Shown here: positions 46,276 to 58,444 of the stretch, one piece after another
Layout of the letters: every line of letters begins with the position of its first letter
Position numbering within the stretch: the first letter of the stretch is position 1
NCBI GenBank assembly: GCA_037389465.1
Contig: JAZARR010000159.1
Span: 4,390,501 to 4,454,500 of the forward strand
Length of the DNA stretch: 64,000 bases
Reading direction: 5' to 3'
Source: Baylisascaris procyonis
Taxonomy: Eukaryota > Nematoda > Chromadorea > Rhabditida > Ascarididae
Notes under the pieces: model-generated
What the model saw: only the letters and a program-made list of their open reading frames with translations
Databases searched by the model: none
What the model was told of the DNA's origin: nothing
Position numbers and translations under genes: made by a program

Positions 46276-48220
46276 TCTCAAATGATATCTCTGCTATTTT
46301 GAAGATCCTTCGAAGTTGCTTTATAGATTTTCCCTTGTTTGCGGTGAATGTCGATTCCACTTTCTAAATCTGCACTTAACCACTTTTCCCATTATTTTTA
46401 CTGCCTCGGCCTTTTTCATCATTAGTGTTTGCGTTGCGAATCGCAACTGTATTGGTGATGTGTTTATTCTGATCACTTCGAAACTAATAGTTAACATATA
46501 AATACAACATTAAACGTCGCCTCTTATTAGATTATGGTTGATCCAACATACGTTGAAATCTAATCTTTAAGAGCTTTTTCATGAAATCAGCGGAATAGTT
46601 TCATTCCATATAAAGAAACTTTTTAAATGATGGTGCACAGGAAGTTCGTACTCAATGCTTTTGAACCGACTGGCTTGACTACGTTGATGGTGCAGTCCAT
46701 TTATCAATGTGATATGAGCTTTTTCTATATATGCTAACGAATGTAAATTTCTCTTCACTGCCAGATGAACTCATACCAATCGGTTTCTACCAAAGAATGC
46801 GTTGAAATATACCGTAATGGGGTTTTTCTAGCAGATGAGTGCAGCTACTGACAGCCGCCCTACCCTTCCTCTTTGAAAAGATAGCATGCTTTTCAGTTTA
46901 TATTATCACTTGAACTCGAGAGGTTTAGCCACTGTGAGCTCAAGGTTTTGCTTTTCCTGACAAGCTTTATAAGGTTTTCATTACCTCATTAAGCGGTTTT
47001 CGCTGTATTGGTTGCAGTCTTCGGGGTGTGAGTGAAGATCATTTATTTACTTGAGCAGGTACGGCGCGGCTGTTCGATCGATGCATATCTCCACTCTATC
47101 ACCTCGGTTTTTCCTGTGGAGGACGTCTACGGTTTTTCAGTTTAGGTATTGTTAAGTTGAGAAGGATAGTTGCTGACTTTGCTAGACCTGATAAAATATT
47201 TTATGCGTGAACCTTTCCAGATTGCAGGCACTTGTATTACGTGTCCCGTTCACTCGTAGTAGTTGTACAACTTTAATCACTGGCATTAAGCATTTACCGT
47301 ACGGAAGTCTTTAGAATTACTCAAAAAGTAATTTAATCAAGCAAGGTGTCCGGTATTTAGGATTTGACCACCCGCGATGGATCTCTAAGCCTGCAAGTTT
47401 CATAAGTTCTCAGAAGTTGCTATTATCTTTCCGAAGAGAATATTCGAAGAGTTTTGCAAAAGTTTTCCATATATTACGTTTTTCTTGATTTGTTATTCGA
47501 CTGTAGTTTTGCTTTAGCGATCATTGAATTTTATTTTTCACGCATCGTCTTTCAGCAAATCCCCTTCCTTCAATATTCATCTGTGTTAGAGTTGAAACCG
47601 AAATTTTCGCATATATTTATGTTTACAGTTAAAATATTTCACGTAAAAAATACTCTTATACTCATTTGAAAAGATTGTTAGCATCTAATTAAATAGAGAG
47701 TAATCTTTACGTGTTTCGAATGAAACAAGTAAATATTATCACTCACACAGGTGAGGTTATCCCTACTTCCGATTTAATTGCCACTCATTTTGGTGTGCTT
47801 GATGTAATTACTTAGCATTATTCGTTAGCATCTTTCAGCGCTAGATTGCAGAATTAATTCAATATTTTCGATACGTTTTATTTTTCTTGCTGATGCTTAA
47901 CATTTCCCCTTTGCTATTCCTCCGTATCTGCACTATTCATTGCCGTTTATTCCTTCGATAAGTGTTGCTTAACCGTAAGTATGCTCCATCGAAGTTAGTT
48001 ATGCTTCGTTTCTTTTTTGTTCCTTTTCATTACTACATAAAGTTTGTTGCTTGCCCACCTTCTCTTCTCCCTAAATAAGGTTTTATCTCCTCAAAGAGGC
48101 GCTTTTTTTTATTTAACGGACCATATTTCTAACAATTTAAATAGTTCCAAATAATCAGTGCGCATTGTTTAGCGCTATGAAATGTTCAAATGCATGCAGC
48201 ATCAACAGGTGTATTTTATT

Positions 48221-48226
48221 TTAGCG
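48221..48226 (+). promoter_or_regulatory. Probable spliced-leader acceptor site of MOGS
   Basis: The sequence gtattttattttag/cgATG places a strong T-rich AG acceptor (AG at 48223-48224) 2 nt before the start codon at 48227. No 5' exon is needed to complete the protein, so trans-splicing of a leader is the simplest reading. A cis-spliced non-coding first exon is possible. Confidence 0.6.
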
Positions 48227-48454
48227 ATGTTTAGGGGAAACGAAAGGATGAGACGAGGGCGTGGTGCATCGAAACCGATTGGTAACACCGAAAAAAAGGC
48301 GAAACGAGAAAGTGTTCTATGGAGAATGTTCGCGGTCACTGTATTGATGGTATTTGTGGCAATAGGAATGCAATATTATTACCACAATTATATCTACCTG
48401 CCGGGCCTTATATCAAAGAAAACCGATTTACCGAAACTTGAACTAAACCTTGAC
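48227..48454 (+). other. mogs-1: MOGS exon 1: cytosolic tail and signal anchor
   Basis: The tail is [20 protein letters not shown] followed by a lysine/arginine-rich stretch, then the hydrophobic span [20 protein letters not shown]. Clustered arginines near the N-terminus fit an RR-type ER retention signal, as known for glucosidase I. Phase 0 is required at the junction with exon 2; GAC/gtggtt (48454) and GTG/gttggt (48457) are both weak donors. Confidence 0.85.
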
Positions 48455-51400
48455 GTGGTTGGTCTTGTTTAGCGTTTTTGGTGAATCATTTTTTTTTTTT
48501 TGAAATTTATTCGATTGTTTTTTTTTTCAGTAAGCTATATTTGTTGTACAGTTTTGTTGTTTCAGTTCTATTATATTTCAGGCGAACAACACGCCCGCTA
48601 TAAACCCACTGTTTTTTAATGTTGTTCATTAGGGCTTCAAAAATAAGAGATGTATGAGTGCATTTATAAAGAAGTACAAGTTTTCACAACGTTCAAACCA
48701 ATGTCACCCGAGGCATTTCCATATACCCTCTTTTTATAAATACTGTAAGCATTCTCCTTTTTGCGTTCGTTCGATCGTTGATTAGTAGTTATGTGAAATT
48801 TTTTTTTTCGCTGTCATACTATTTATAGAGTATTTTGAGTGCAGTTTAGCTTAATTGAGATTTTGTTTGACTACTTTGGCATATAAAAGCCGAAGAAGGG
48901 GACAGGAGGCGAGGGAATTTCGGCTTGCTTCATCGGCTGAGTAATCGACGAAATCGAGTTATCGAGTTGGGTATTCCTTTCTCGAATAGCCCTCCAAACA
49001 TCGTTCGGTCCTTCCTTCAACAAGAGCACGTGGTGATGGTTTGTGCAGTTGTCGCATCAGAGAATGTTGCCGTCAGTTATATTTATTAAAGAGTGATATC
49101 AATCAAAAATTTGCCGGGGTGGGTGAGGGCAGGTGGTGATATGCATGTGGATGACTTGGATATCTCATCAGTTTTCTATGGGTCTAGTGCTGTTATGGAC
49201 ATCACTATTTCTCAAACTTATTGTCCAATTTGGTGTCGAAGCCAGCCTCTGAGAAGTTTCTGTGTACGGCTTTGGTCGAATTCAGCTGCATTTTGTTTGG
49301 ATTCTTTTCTTTCAAACGCGTGCAAGTGTATATTCTCCATAAAATAACGTCAGAGTCAAGTTTTGTTATCATCTTATCGAAAATCAACCCAAATGACTTC
49401 GATTGCGTTGCATGAATGAAACTTGCCTATTAAATTGGAAAGCTTGGTGGTATTGTACGTTAGGCAGTACTTTTGTGATAGTGAACCAGTAGAGAACGGG
49501 AAGAATGTTCATTCTCACTATAGAAATATTCATATAAGCATATAAGTCGTGTAGGTACTTCAATGAGGTATGTGCTAATTGATGATTAGTAAAATAAGTA
49601 AGCATATGTTAACAGTAGATATTGATTGCTAAAGTGTGGGAAGTGTGATGAAACCTAAGCTTCCGTCATAGATATAGCCTACTCTAGTGTTTTCTTCTGA
49701 TGATTTGTTTTAAGGGGACATGGGGCACATATCGCTCACATGTTTACTTCGGTTTACGAACACCGCACCCGCAGTCGCCTCTCTTCGGTCTCATTTGGTA
49801 TGAACAACCTCGATCGAACATCATCGTACCACCTGTGCGGCATTGGTGTAATCAGGTATTTGTTACTCATCTAAGCTGTTGGTATACTTCTTTATGTTTT
49901 CATAACTTCTTCGCAGCAGTGGAAATATAGAGTAGATTTCTTTAAATGCATGGATTCTTCATTAAACAATAATGGGAACGACGTTCTTGCTTTACAATCT
50001 ACGAAATGCGCCGAGTCCGAGTATGCAAACCTTTCTGTATTTCATCAAGTTCAGTAAGCCTTATTCTCGTAATTGCTCTACAAAGATTTGTCATTGGCAT
50101 CCAATATAAAATGATGCGATCTTTTTCTCGCTCTGGATACGATACTGGATCATTCTTGCGGTAATTGAGTTATAGAACGTTGGAATCAAAAGTTATGGTT
50201 GGACGTTGGCAGATGGGCGAACGTTCGGCAAGCAGATCATTCATGACGCATCGTTTGATTTAGCGACAGATTGGGTCAATGTTGGCCATACTTGGACATC
50301 TCGTATCGGCACATTCTCATCGGTTCAAACCAAAGTGGCACTTATCTTCTATTTCCTAATTCAGGTTCGCGTTTTGACGCTTTCTTATCGATTGTTATAG
50401 TTACTGGATAATTAATTTATAATAGGTTGATGAACATTGTTCTTTTTTTATTGTCTCTATCTTGTTTTTTCCTTGCTTCACTTTGTTCCTCTATTAGGTC
50501 TGTATATACTTAATAATATTCGAATTCGTGTGATTTTGACACAAAAAAAGAAAGCTTTGAAAAGTAATCCCTCAATGGCAACCAATTTACTGTTAAGAAC
50601 TGCGCAAAATTTGATGTCTCATCGTTAATAAATTTTTTCCCTACATGGTTTATGCTATAATTTCGGTATCCTTTTAAGTCAGTTTACTTTTAGGAGGCTA
50701 TTCATTGTTAGAAGAAGATAAAAGAGAGACGAAGTAGAGGTTCATATTTGAAAATTCGCTTGACCACGTTAATAATTTCCTGTAGTTCCTTGCTGCTCCG
50801 GGAAAATTGCGGCTGTTTGGATTTCACTTAGTGATAACTGCGTTTAGTTATGACAGCTACCCCTTATATAGCATGTTTCTTATAGAGTCGGACATCAAAT
50901 GCATTAACGCAGAATTATAAGTCAGACCGTATTTGATCGTACTCTATTTTCGTGTGAATTTTTTTCTCTCTTCAGGATGAGGTTTCATTCTTGCATCACT
51001 TCGATGAAAGTGAGCAGTTACGTTCATTCAGTGGATACTCACAGCTGCTTGGCAATTTCACTATTGCGTTTGATTCGAATGTTTCTATGGAAGAACGTTC
51101 GTTCCTTGCTGAAAGGTCTCTCGAATATCCTGATGCAACCAATGTTAAAGTAAGATGGCATTCAACTTCTTTATTTCTTCTATCGTTTTGCTGCTTTTAG
51201 ATTTAGGAAAGTAACGAGCGTTGAGTCGTTCTTTTCTTCTTTTTTTTTTGGTTTAGAAAAAGTCACGCTTTGTCGTTGTGCTGCTGCCCGTCTGACCATT
51301 AGATGCGCTTTACCAACCTGAATGTCCAATTTTTTTGGTTGCGGTTCTAAAAATACTATCGATCCTCAACCGCGCAGTTTTGTGGCTACTTAAATCTCAT

Positions 51401-54400
51401 CCCATTTGAAGTTGGTGAGTTCAAATCTCGCCATGGATGAAAATTTCCGCTAGAACCAAACTTGGCTGTGGAGGCTAAGTTTCTTTGAGTGTTTTAGTCA
51501 ATGTCCTAAGTGTCCTTATCCAATATGGGCAATTTTGCAGTACCACCCCATTACTACCAAAAGTTTAGAGGTGATTCGATCTTCTGGTGATCTACCTGAG
51601 ACTTCACTCTTGACTGTGAGTCGTTATGTTTCGTAGGAAGGTTTTGCTGAGAAAGTTGTCACATTTAAGCAACTCCTTTCTAATAGTAATCTCCACTCTT
51701 AACGAAAACACTTTCCAGTTGAAATTTTGTTAATGATTTTTGTCGGAGTTGAAGTTACGGAAATTTTAAAATTTACGAAATGAGTCGTTAGTGTTTCAGT
51801 CTCATACTTTAGTACCGTTTCCGATGCGTTTTCAATACGTGCCAGTACCAACTGGATAATGAGGATTTAGGGTATTTGAAATAATGCGGGTGGTTTTGAC
51901 TTCTCGGACTGTCCATCATCGGTACTTTAGATTACTTTCTTTGCATTTTTAAATGCTTGCAGATGGAAATCTTGAATTGTTCAACATGTTATGGCAGAAC
52001 TTGTAATGTTTTTTGAAGGTGGTGACTTCTCGATGTCGGTTCCGTTAAGGAAATATCCCCATCTCATTCCATTCTCCCCGATTTCGACGAAGAGTTGCAT
52101 GTTAGAAGAAACATTCAGCGATCTACCAGATTTTGCTCATTTCATTTCGACGGGATTTCTTTAGGAGACAATGATTGCTGCAACGGAGGTGGATCGTGAA
52201 CATCAAACATTGCGATTACCTAACAGGTTTATTGGTACCAGTGAAGGGAATACGAAGTTAATTGCAATTCAGCTAAATGTACCCATGAATAGCACCGTTG
52301 AGGTATCGTTTTCAACGAATGGGGAGGAAGCTGTTACTGGTTGGTTTTGTCATTATTTTGTTGCAAAGTTTTTTTAATCATATATTTTAGCGTCTTAAAA
52401 TTCTCGATTTTTGATACTCTTATCGTATTTTCTAATTTAGTATCTTCTCGTAATTTAGGATTGATGGTATTTATCACTTTCTGCGATGGATTCAACATCG
52501 GATATCTAAACACGCCAAGCAGTGAATAATGCTCGTTGATACATGCGATATTTCGGCTTATAGAGTTACTATTGAGCATGAAGTAACCAAGATATAACAG
52601 CAGCTTGTGAGGAAAAATTACGAAGCAATATATACGCAATAGCGGAAATGTAGTATAAAATTGCATAGATAATATTTTTTGTGGTTGTGTTATATGTGGC
52701 GCATATCGATTCGTCATTCCTAAGTTATCGCTAATGTTTTAATCAATCTGTAGGAATGTTGTATGCATAAATGAGTTTTTTACATTGCTCAGTATGCTTG
52801 TATGCAACCCGGATTGGGATTGATTCTGTGCTATAGGAGACATATTTCGATAGAGTAATAGGATTACTTGTATTTGCTGTTACTATCATTTCTTTTGATG
52901 CAGGATCTTAACTGTGTTATAATTTATGAGTGTTGATCACAAATTTTTATTAATAATCATCATAGTTTACTGTTTAAGGAAAAATGTTTGACGAGATTCT
53001 TCACCAACGTAGCGATGCGTTCATCGACAAATTCGAAAGTGCCTTTGGTTTGGCAGCTAAGGTATCGTTCTCAATTGATTTTTTTTTTTCATGCCGAAGG
53101 TGGGGAACCGTTATGCACCCTCCGAATATATCTTTAGAGATTGCACTGTTTGTTGGATGCGAAGTGAATGAGGTTTATTATCGATCATAGGCGACCATTT
53201 TCGATAGAGAATCTTGCCAGTAGTCTTTTATGGAGGGGCCAATCTGCACTCACATCCAGCCACGATCTTCTCTTATTTCTAAACCGTTATTCCATTATTG
53301 AATTGGCGGTGATACAACTCTGTTGCTCGATTCATCACTCTGGTAGATGTATAGTGGTTGACATCTACTGTGAATTGCTTGTTCAATGAGAGATATATAA
53401 GTCGAAAGTCTGATGATGTATGAAAAATTGTGCCAGTCGGTTCGATCTTTACACACTTATCTGATTATGCGACCATGTTACACTAAGTTTCACTTGCCCG
53501 GTGAGTCGATGAGGTTGGTTGCCAAAAGGAGGAGCTGCTTGAATTCGATGCAGATGGTAGTGTTGATGTGTGGTCGTTGAAATTGTAAGTAAATTACCTA
53601 CCATTTTCAGAAGGAAGGTTAATCGCATTGCTTTTTTTTCTAATAAAATGCTGATAAATGCAGCAGTCATTCCCTAAATATCTTTGTTGTTTCTTTTGTG
53701 ATTTAACGATTTTTTCTAATGTTACAATAATTCGATGCGAAATGATGTGATTGTTTGCGTAGAAAACAGACATGAAGGATGCAAATGGAGAGCGGTGAAT
53801 TGTTTTCATTTAATTAGTGTTTTTTTTTTTAATAAGAATTGTTAGCTCATCGAATTATATACGATTTTCAGGTTTACTATTTTTAGGGATATTCGGGATT
53901 CTATCAATACATGGGTCGTTGTGCGCTCTCAAATATGCTAGGCAGTATCGGCTTTACGAGTGGCTATAATCGGGTGCAGAGTCGATATTCCACAAAGCAA
54001 TCGCAATATGGAAAACATGAACTTTTAACTTCATGCCCATCGCGATCGACTTTTCCACGTGGCTTTCTATGGGATGAGGGATTTCACCATCTACTTATCA
54101 GGAAATTTGATCCAGAACTTTCTTTGCAGGTTTGGCTGTCTCTTCTATATGCATCCGGATGCAGAATTTCAAACAAATGGGGTTAGGAAAGTGACTCATC
54201 GCTCAAAAAAGCCTTTCATTTATCTGCGTCGATTTTGAAGTCCCTTTTTTTTTTTTTTTTTTTTTTTTTTTGATTGCCTAGATCATGGCCGGTTATCACG
54301 GAGCCATGGAGAGATTTCTGTTTTCAAATAGCAGCGCTTGTAACTTTTTGACGAATTGTGCGAGAGGTGTAGATAGCAATAGTAGTAGTGTTAATACTGA

Positions 54401-57400
54401 CAGTAGTAATGGTACGTCACTTATAACATTACCAATGACAATAATAATAGTAATACTGATAATAATTGGTACTGGTAGTTCTGGTAGTGATAATACACAG
54501 TCACCCTCCTCTCCCCTTCCCCCCCCCCCTCCGATGTTTTAGGACTATCCAATTTCAAATAGATCCCTTGAATTCTTCAGTCCTCCACAACGCTAAAAAA
54601 TTGAGGATGAGCTGCAATTGTCGTTCAGTTTACTGACAAAAGAACAACACTTGAGTGTTTGTCATTTCAGTTTACTGCGACGAATTCTTTTGAAATTGAT
54701 TTTTTCTTATTTTGATTGGGTTAATATTTTTCTTGCAGTTTCCTTCAGTTGACGAAACACTTTTCTTCAGATAATCTCCTCTTGGCTGAACACGATGAAC
54801 GTTGAGGGTTGGATTCCCAGAGAGATGATACTTAGCAAAGAGGACGAGATGTTGGTACCAAGTGAATTTCTCCTTCAGAGAGATAGTATCGCGAACCCGC
54901 CGATGTTCTTCTATCTCATTCAGCGATTCCTCAATGATGAAAAGGTAGTACTTTCAAGAGCTTAATTTTCTGATTAGTAGGATTTGCTGAGCAGGTTTGA
55001 TATACGAATTGCTTCGATGTTGCATTCAACTCTCAATAATTTGGCGAAAACAAAGAATCTCTGATTTTGTTTGGATTCTTTCATAAATCCGAAATGATGG
55101 CTTAACTAACGCTTGAAGTCTTGAATTGCAGCTGCAGCATCGAACTTATTTAGGAGATTTGCTGATCCATTCATCCAATTTCCGAGCAGGATAGATAGCC
55201 TTAGATGAAAAAGAGGCTTAGAATTGATACATTCCACAAAACCAACTCATTGTTAGTTATCACTGAGACAAGTTTATGCCGCTGTCCACCACATTGGGCC
55301 GTAGCGAAGCACCTCTTTTCTATTTCAGTCAGATTTTTGTGGGAGATATTGGGGCAATGAAGAAATTTCAGTTCATGAAAACGCATCGCGAATCAGTTAT
55401 GGGATTCTACCCACGTCTTCGTCTTTGGCACACATGGCTGAATTTGACCCAGGCGGGCCCTAGGCCAGGCACTTACCGTTGGCATGGGCGCAACGCAACC
55501 ACCCAGCTCGAGCTCAATCCGAAAACGCTGCCAAGTGGTCTTGACGACTATCCGAGGGCGACACATCCCACTGATGATGTAAACTTTTAAGCGTCTTACG
55601 CAGATTCATGTAACTGCATAGATTTCTGTTTCTACTGTCATTGTGGTTTTATAAAGAACTTCGTGTCAAGCGCAAGAATGAAGGAAAAACGAGATGCAAA
55701 TGGCTTATATGGAGACGTTGCTTTAAGTGGGGTATGAAATAAAACGACCCCGTATGTTAAATAAAGGCCATTTTTTCGTATAGTTGGAAGAGGGATGATA
55801 TCTCAGCACCGCGTTGCGAAAGAAGGAAATGATTTCTGTAATAGAAGCCTATCTTTCTGAGCTCAGTTTGCTGATTTATATTGAAATTGTAGATTTAATC
55901 TTGAGAAACATTGTTACTGCAATTTAAAAAAAAAACTTTCGCATTCAGGAATATCATCTCGATCTTCGTTGTTGGATGGCTACTGCAGCAAAAACACTCG
56001 AACAACTTGCGATACTGGCTGGTGAGCATGCTGATGCAGTTCAGTATGCGGCTGATGCACAACACCTTGGAAGTCTCGATCTGTTGAATTCACTGCATTG
56101 GAGCAAAGAGGCACAGAGGTGAGTGCATACTGTTGTACGTGATCTTAAGTCTTCCTTCTCGTCTGTTTTTCGCTGCAAGCGACACGGTCACCTTCATTTC
56201 TTGCAGATACTGCGATTATGGTTTACACAGCTCACATGTAAAACTGGAACGACAAATTGATCCGAAAGATGCGCATCGCAACCCGAATTTACCTCCTCCG
56301 CCACCTCCGCCGAAAAAGCGAGTGATTAAAGAACCGCCTCGATTAGGTTTCGTCGAGAACACTTTCGGCTATCTTTCTCTATATCCGGTTATGCTGCAGC
56401 TGTTGCCGCACGATTCAGAGAATTTGCGAATCGTTCTGGAAAGCATCCGCTCTGAAAAGGTCAATATTTATCCACTAATTTTCATTTCCTTTTTTAGTTT
56501 TTGGAGGTGGTGGTTCGTGAACCCAATTGTTACGATCAGTATGGAGAGGTGTATTTTGAATGTAGCGGCTTTTTTCCTTTATGAGTTATAATTAATAAGA
56601 GATATGTTTTGTCTTTATGAGTGAATGAGTTTTGGAAATAATTGAAATGATGAAGCGATATGCGGCCTCTCAGGACAGCGTTTCTTTGTTCCTTTTTTAT
56701 TCTAGGCGACAATTCAAATGTTTCTATCTCTTTTCTCACGCTGTTGTCTTATAGAACGGCGAAGACTCGAATTCCATCTTTCGTTACCTGAGGTAGACAT
56801 TGGCGTCTTATGCCTGCTGGCATGAAAGTGTTCAACGGAGAGAACCGGTGAGGCAGTAGCATAATGAATAAATAGCGCCGCCTGCATAGCGACAGATGGA
56901 GACTCCATTTCTAGCTGCTTCTTGCAATTTTTACTCCAAGGGAGAAGAGGGATGAGAGGGATAAGCTAGAGATTTAACATAAAAGCAGTTGAATGCTGAG
57001 GCGGCATTTGTCTGCTTATATGTTGGCCTAAACGATGCTCTTATATGGGCTGACCTTTTGTTATCTGTTGCCTTGGAGTTTAATGGGATATCTGTTTTCA
57101 GGATCTATGGTCTAAATATGGGCTTCGCTCAATATCCACCGTATCGCCGTATTACAAGGCGCATAATACGGAACACGATCCTCCGTACTGGAGAGGACCT
57201 ATATGGATCAACATCAATTATTTAATGCTTTCTGCTCTCAAGCATTATTCTTCCATTGCTGGACCAAATCAGGAGCTGGTACCTTTTATCAGTCATTTCT
57301 TAGGTTCCGTGTATTAGAAGCTTGAAGTTCCACCGGTTGTTTGACGATTTTAGCTTGCTAGGAGATCTATTGCCTTTTTTTCTCTTGTTGAAGACGTTGG

Positions 57401-58178
57401 CATGTTTAATTTCAACTGATTATACAATTTATATATTTCTTTAAGCTCAGTCACCTCCGGATGTGTTTGCAGGCTTGATCACCGTTTTCTAAGTGATGCA
57501 GCTTTTGCTGATTACTCTCATTTCTAGTTGAACGATTTGGTGATAGTTTTCTTCTATGTGGGCAAAGACGTGGTCAGCACAGTGGGCAGTGAGAATTACA
57601 GAACAGGGTATTTCCATAGAAAATCATCCAATAATTCGATTTGCGACAGTATCGAGTTTTTGTTTTTAGTTTTGCTTCCATAAACCTTATAATTCTCGTT
57701 CATGAGCAGATTACATAACAAGTGACCACTGACCATATATATTGAAAGAGCAGTTTGTTCGTAACGGGCATTGTATTGATTCATTTCGATTTTTTTGGTC
57801 ATCATTTATTGCTGACTAGTGCATCTTTTTGTAATGAAGGTTTAGGGAAACGAGGAGAGAAGGGAGAGTGGAAGAAGCCGTTATTGGATTAGCATGCGAA
57901 TGCCTCATCGGCATTGAAGAGGGATTATAGTTTTGGCATCAATGGTGAATATACGACTTTCATAGTCATTGGCATCTGCCAGAGTGTGTTTAATTCAGGC
58001 TTTTCAAATCTATTCGGAGTTGCGCAACAATTTGGTATCGAACGTGGTGCGCGAATTCAAACGCACCGGGTATCTTTGGGAGAACTATGCGGATGATAAT
58101 GGACAGGGTCGTGGTGCTCATCCGTTCACTGGCTGGAGCTCATTAGTGCTTTCGATTATGGCTGAACAGTATGATTAG
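48227..58178 (+). CDS. mogs-1: Mannosyl-oligosaccharide glucosidase I (GH63), complete, 13 exons
   Basis: ER type II membrane enzyme that removes the terminal alpha-1,2-glucose from Glc3Man9GlcNAc2 just after N-glycan transfer. Exons: 48227-48454, 49715-49855, 50176-50364, 50976-51149, 52165-52339, 52979-53061, 53887-54129, 54771-54944, 55333-55578, 55949-56118, 56207-56459, 57102-57278, 57999-58178. They total 2,433 nt, 810 residues, close to human MOGS (837), and all phases agree. A basic N-terminus with RR motifs and a single membrane span (about residues 31-50) is followed by the GH63 N-domain and barrel. Signatures [23 protein letters not shown] and SGLDDYPR are intact. The start at 48227 is chosen over an in-frame ATG 45 nt upstream because it follows a splice acceptor directly. 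The least certain junction is the exon 1 donor (48454 or 48457). Confidence 0.96.
49715..53061 (+). other. mogs-1: MOGS exons 2-6: GH63 N-terminal beta-sandwich domain (residues 77-330)
   Basis: Exon 2 begins [20 protein letters not shown] and ends RHWCNQ (human LRHTCEQ). Exon 3 has [15 protein letters not shown] and [10 protein letters not shown]. Exon 4 has [20 protein letters not shown]. Exon 5 has [20 protein letters not shown]. Exon 6 has [19 protein letters not shown], the start of the linker to the barrel. Introns of 320-1,015 nt inside this block carry no recognisable feature. Exon 5 joins exon 6 through a split Gly codon (ACTG/gttggt). Confidence 0.95.
54245..54271. repeat. Poly-T tract in MOGS intron 7
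   Basis: 27 consecutive Ts, followed by gattgcctag and then a low-complexity segment. Confidence 0.95.
54368..54495. repeat. Degenerate AGT/AAT trinucleotide repeat in MOGS intron 7
   Basis: Imperfect agtagtagtg, aataataatagtaata and ggtagt units, followed by a C-run at about 54520-54530. The 85-codon open frame across it is a by-product of the repeat: poly-Ser, Ile and Pro with no domain. Confidence 0.75.
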
Positions 58179-58438
58179 GAGAGCGTACTACCAGTCGGCT
58201 GTTAACCATGCAGATGTGCAGCGGTTAACACACCGCAATTCTTATAGATCAAGCATATGTCGCAGTTCATCATTTTCCTCGTGATCAATAGGCATATGCT
58301 TATTGGTTTTCCTCACTGGTCCATATGCACCTATGCTGGCCATTCTAGCCTTATCTTTACTTTTTGGTGTATTAATTTTATGGCCTGGGGGTCGTAGTGG
58401 TATAGGCAGAGGCTACTCTATGTGCCTTGTATAAATTT

Positions 58439-58444
58439 ATTAAA
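58439..58444 (+). terminator. Candidate polyadenylation signal of MOGS
   Basis: ATTAAA about 260 nt after the stop codon. A canonical AATAAA at 59973-59978 would imply a 3' UTR of about 1.8 kb. Confidence 0.25.

Larger units (their letters stand above)
37080..48226. other. Divergent intergenic interval between PIK3C2 and MOGS
   Basis: About 11.15 kb separates the two start codons, so promoters of both genes must lie inside or at its ends. It holds non-LTR retrotransposon remnants in both orientations (38220-38760, 40395-40720, 46177-46275), a 92-bp TA tract, a 23-bp-period duplication at 44814-44857 and orphan ORFs near 41.5-42.3 kb. I recognise no intact conserved gene in it. Confidence 0.7.
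53887..58178 (+). other. mogs-1: MOGS exons 7-13: GH63 catalytic (alpha/alpha)6 barrel (residues 331-810)
   Basis: [15 protein letters not shown] lies at about 386-400 and [15 protein letters not shown] ends at about 544; the Asp in GLDDYPR is a candidate general acid by analogy with other GH63 enzymes. Exon 10 has [20 protein letters not shown]. Exon 11 carries a run of seven prolines in a loop. Exon 12 has [20 protein letters not shown]. Exon 13 has [20 protein letters not shown], whose Glu (about 779) is the candidate catalytic base, then [15 protein letters not shown] and stop TAG. The exon 9 acceptor is the second of two adjacent AGs (tttcagtcag/ATTTTT), chosen because it keeps phase. 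Confidence 0.96.

Noticed and set aside
51290..51440. tRNA-like B box (gttcaaatctcgcc) in MOGS intron 4
   Set aside because: No matching A box, acceptor stem or anticodon arm could be found, so it is not a tRNA; a tRNA-derived SINE cannot be shown from one copy.
54285..54542. Plus-strand open frame with poly-Ser, Ile-rich and poly-Pro segments
   Set aside because: It is a direct product of a degenerate trinucleotide repeat and a C-run inside MOGS intron 7.
56133..56591. 152-codon plus-strand open frame as a stand-alone gene
   Set aside because: It is MOGS exon 11 extended into intron sequence on both sides.
58388..58420. Possible tRNA A box (gtcgtagtggtataggc) after MOGS
   Set aside because: No B box or closing acceptor stem follows within 70-90 nt.
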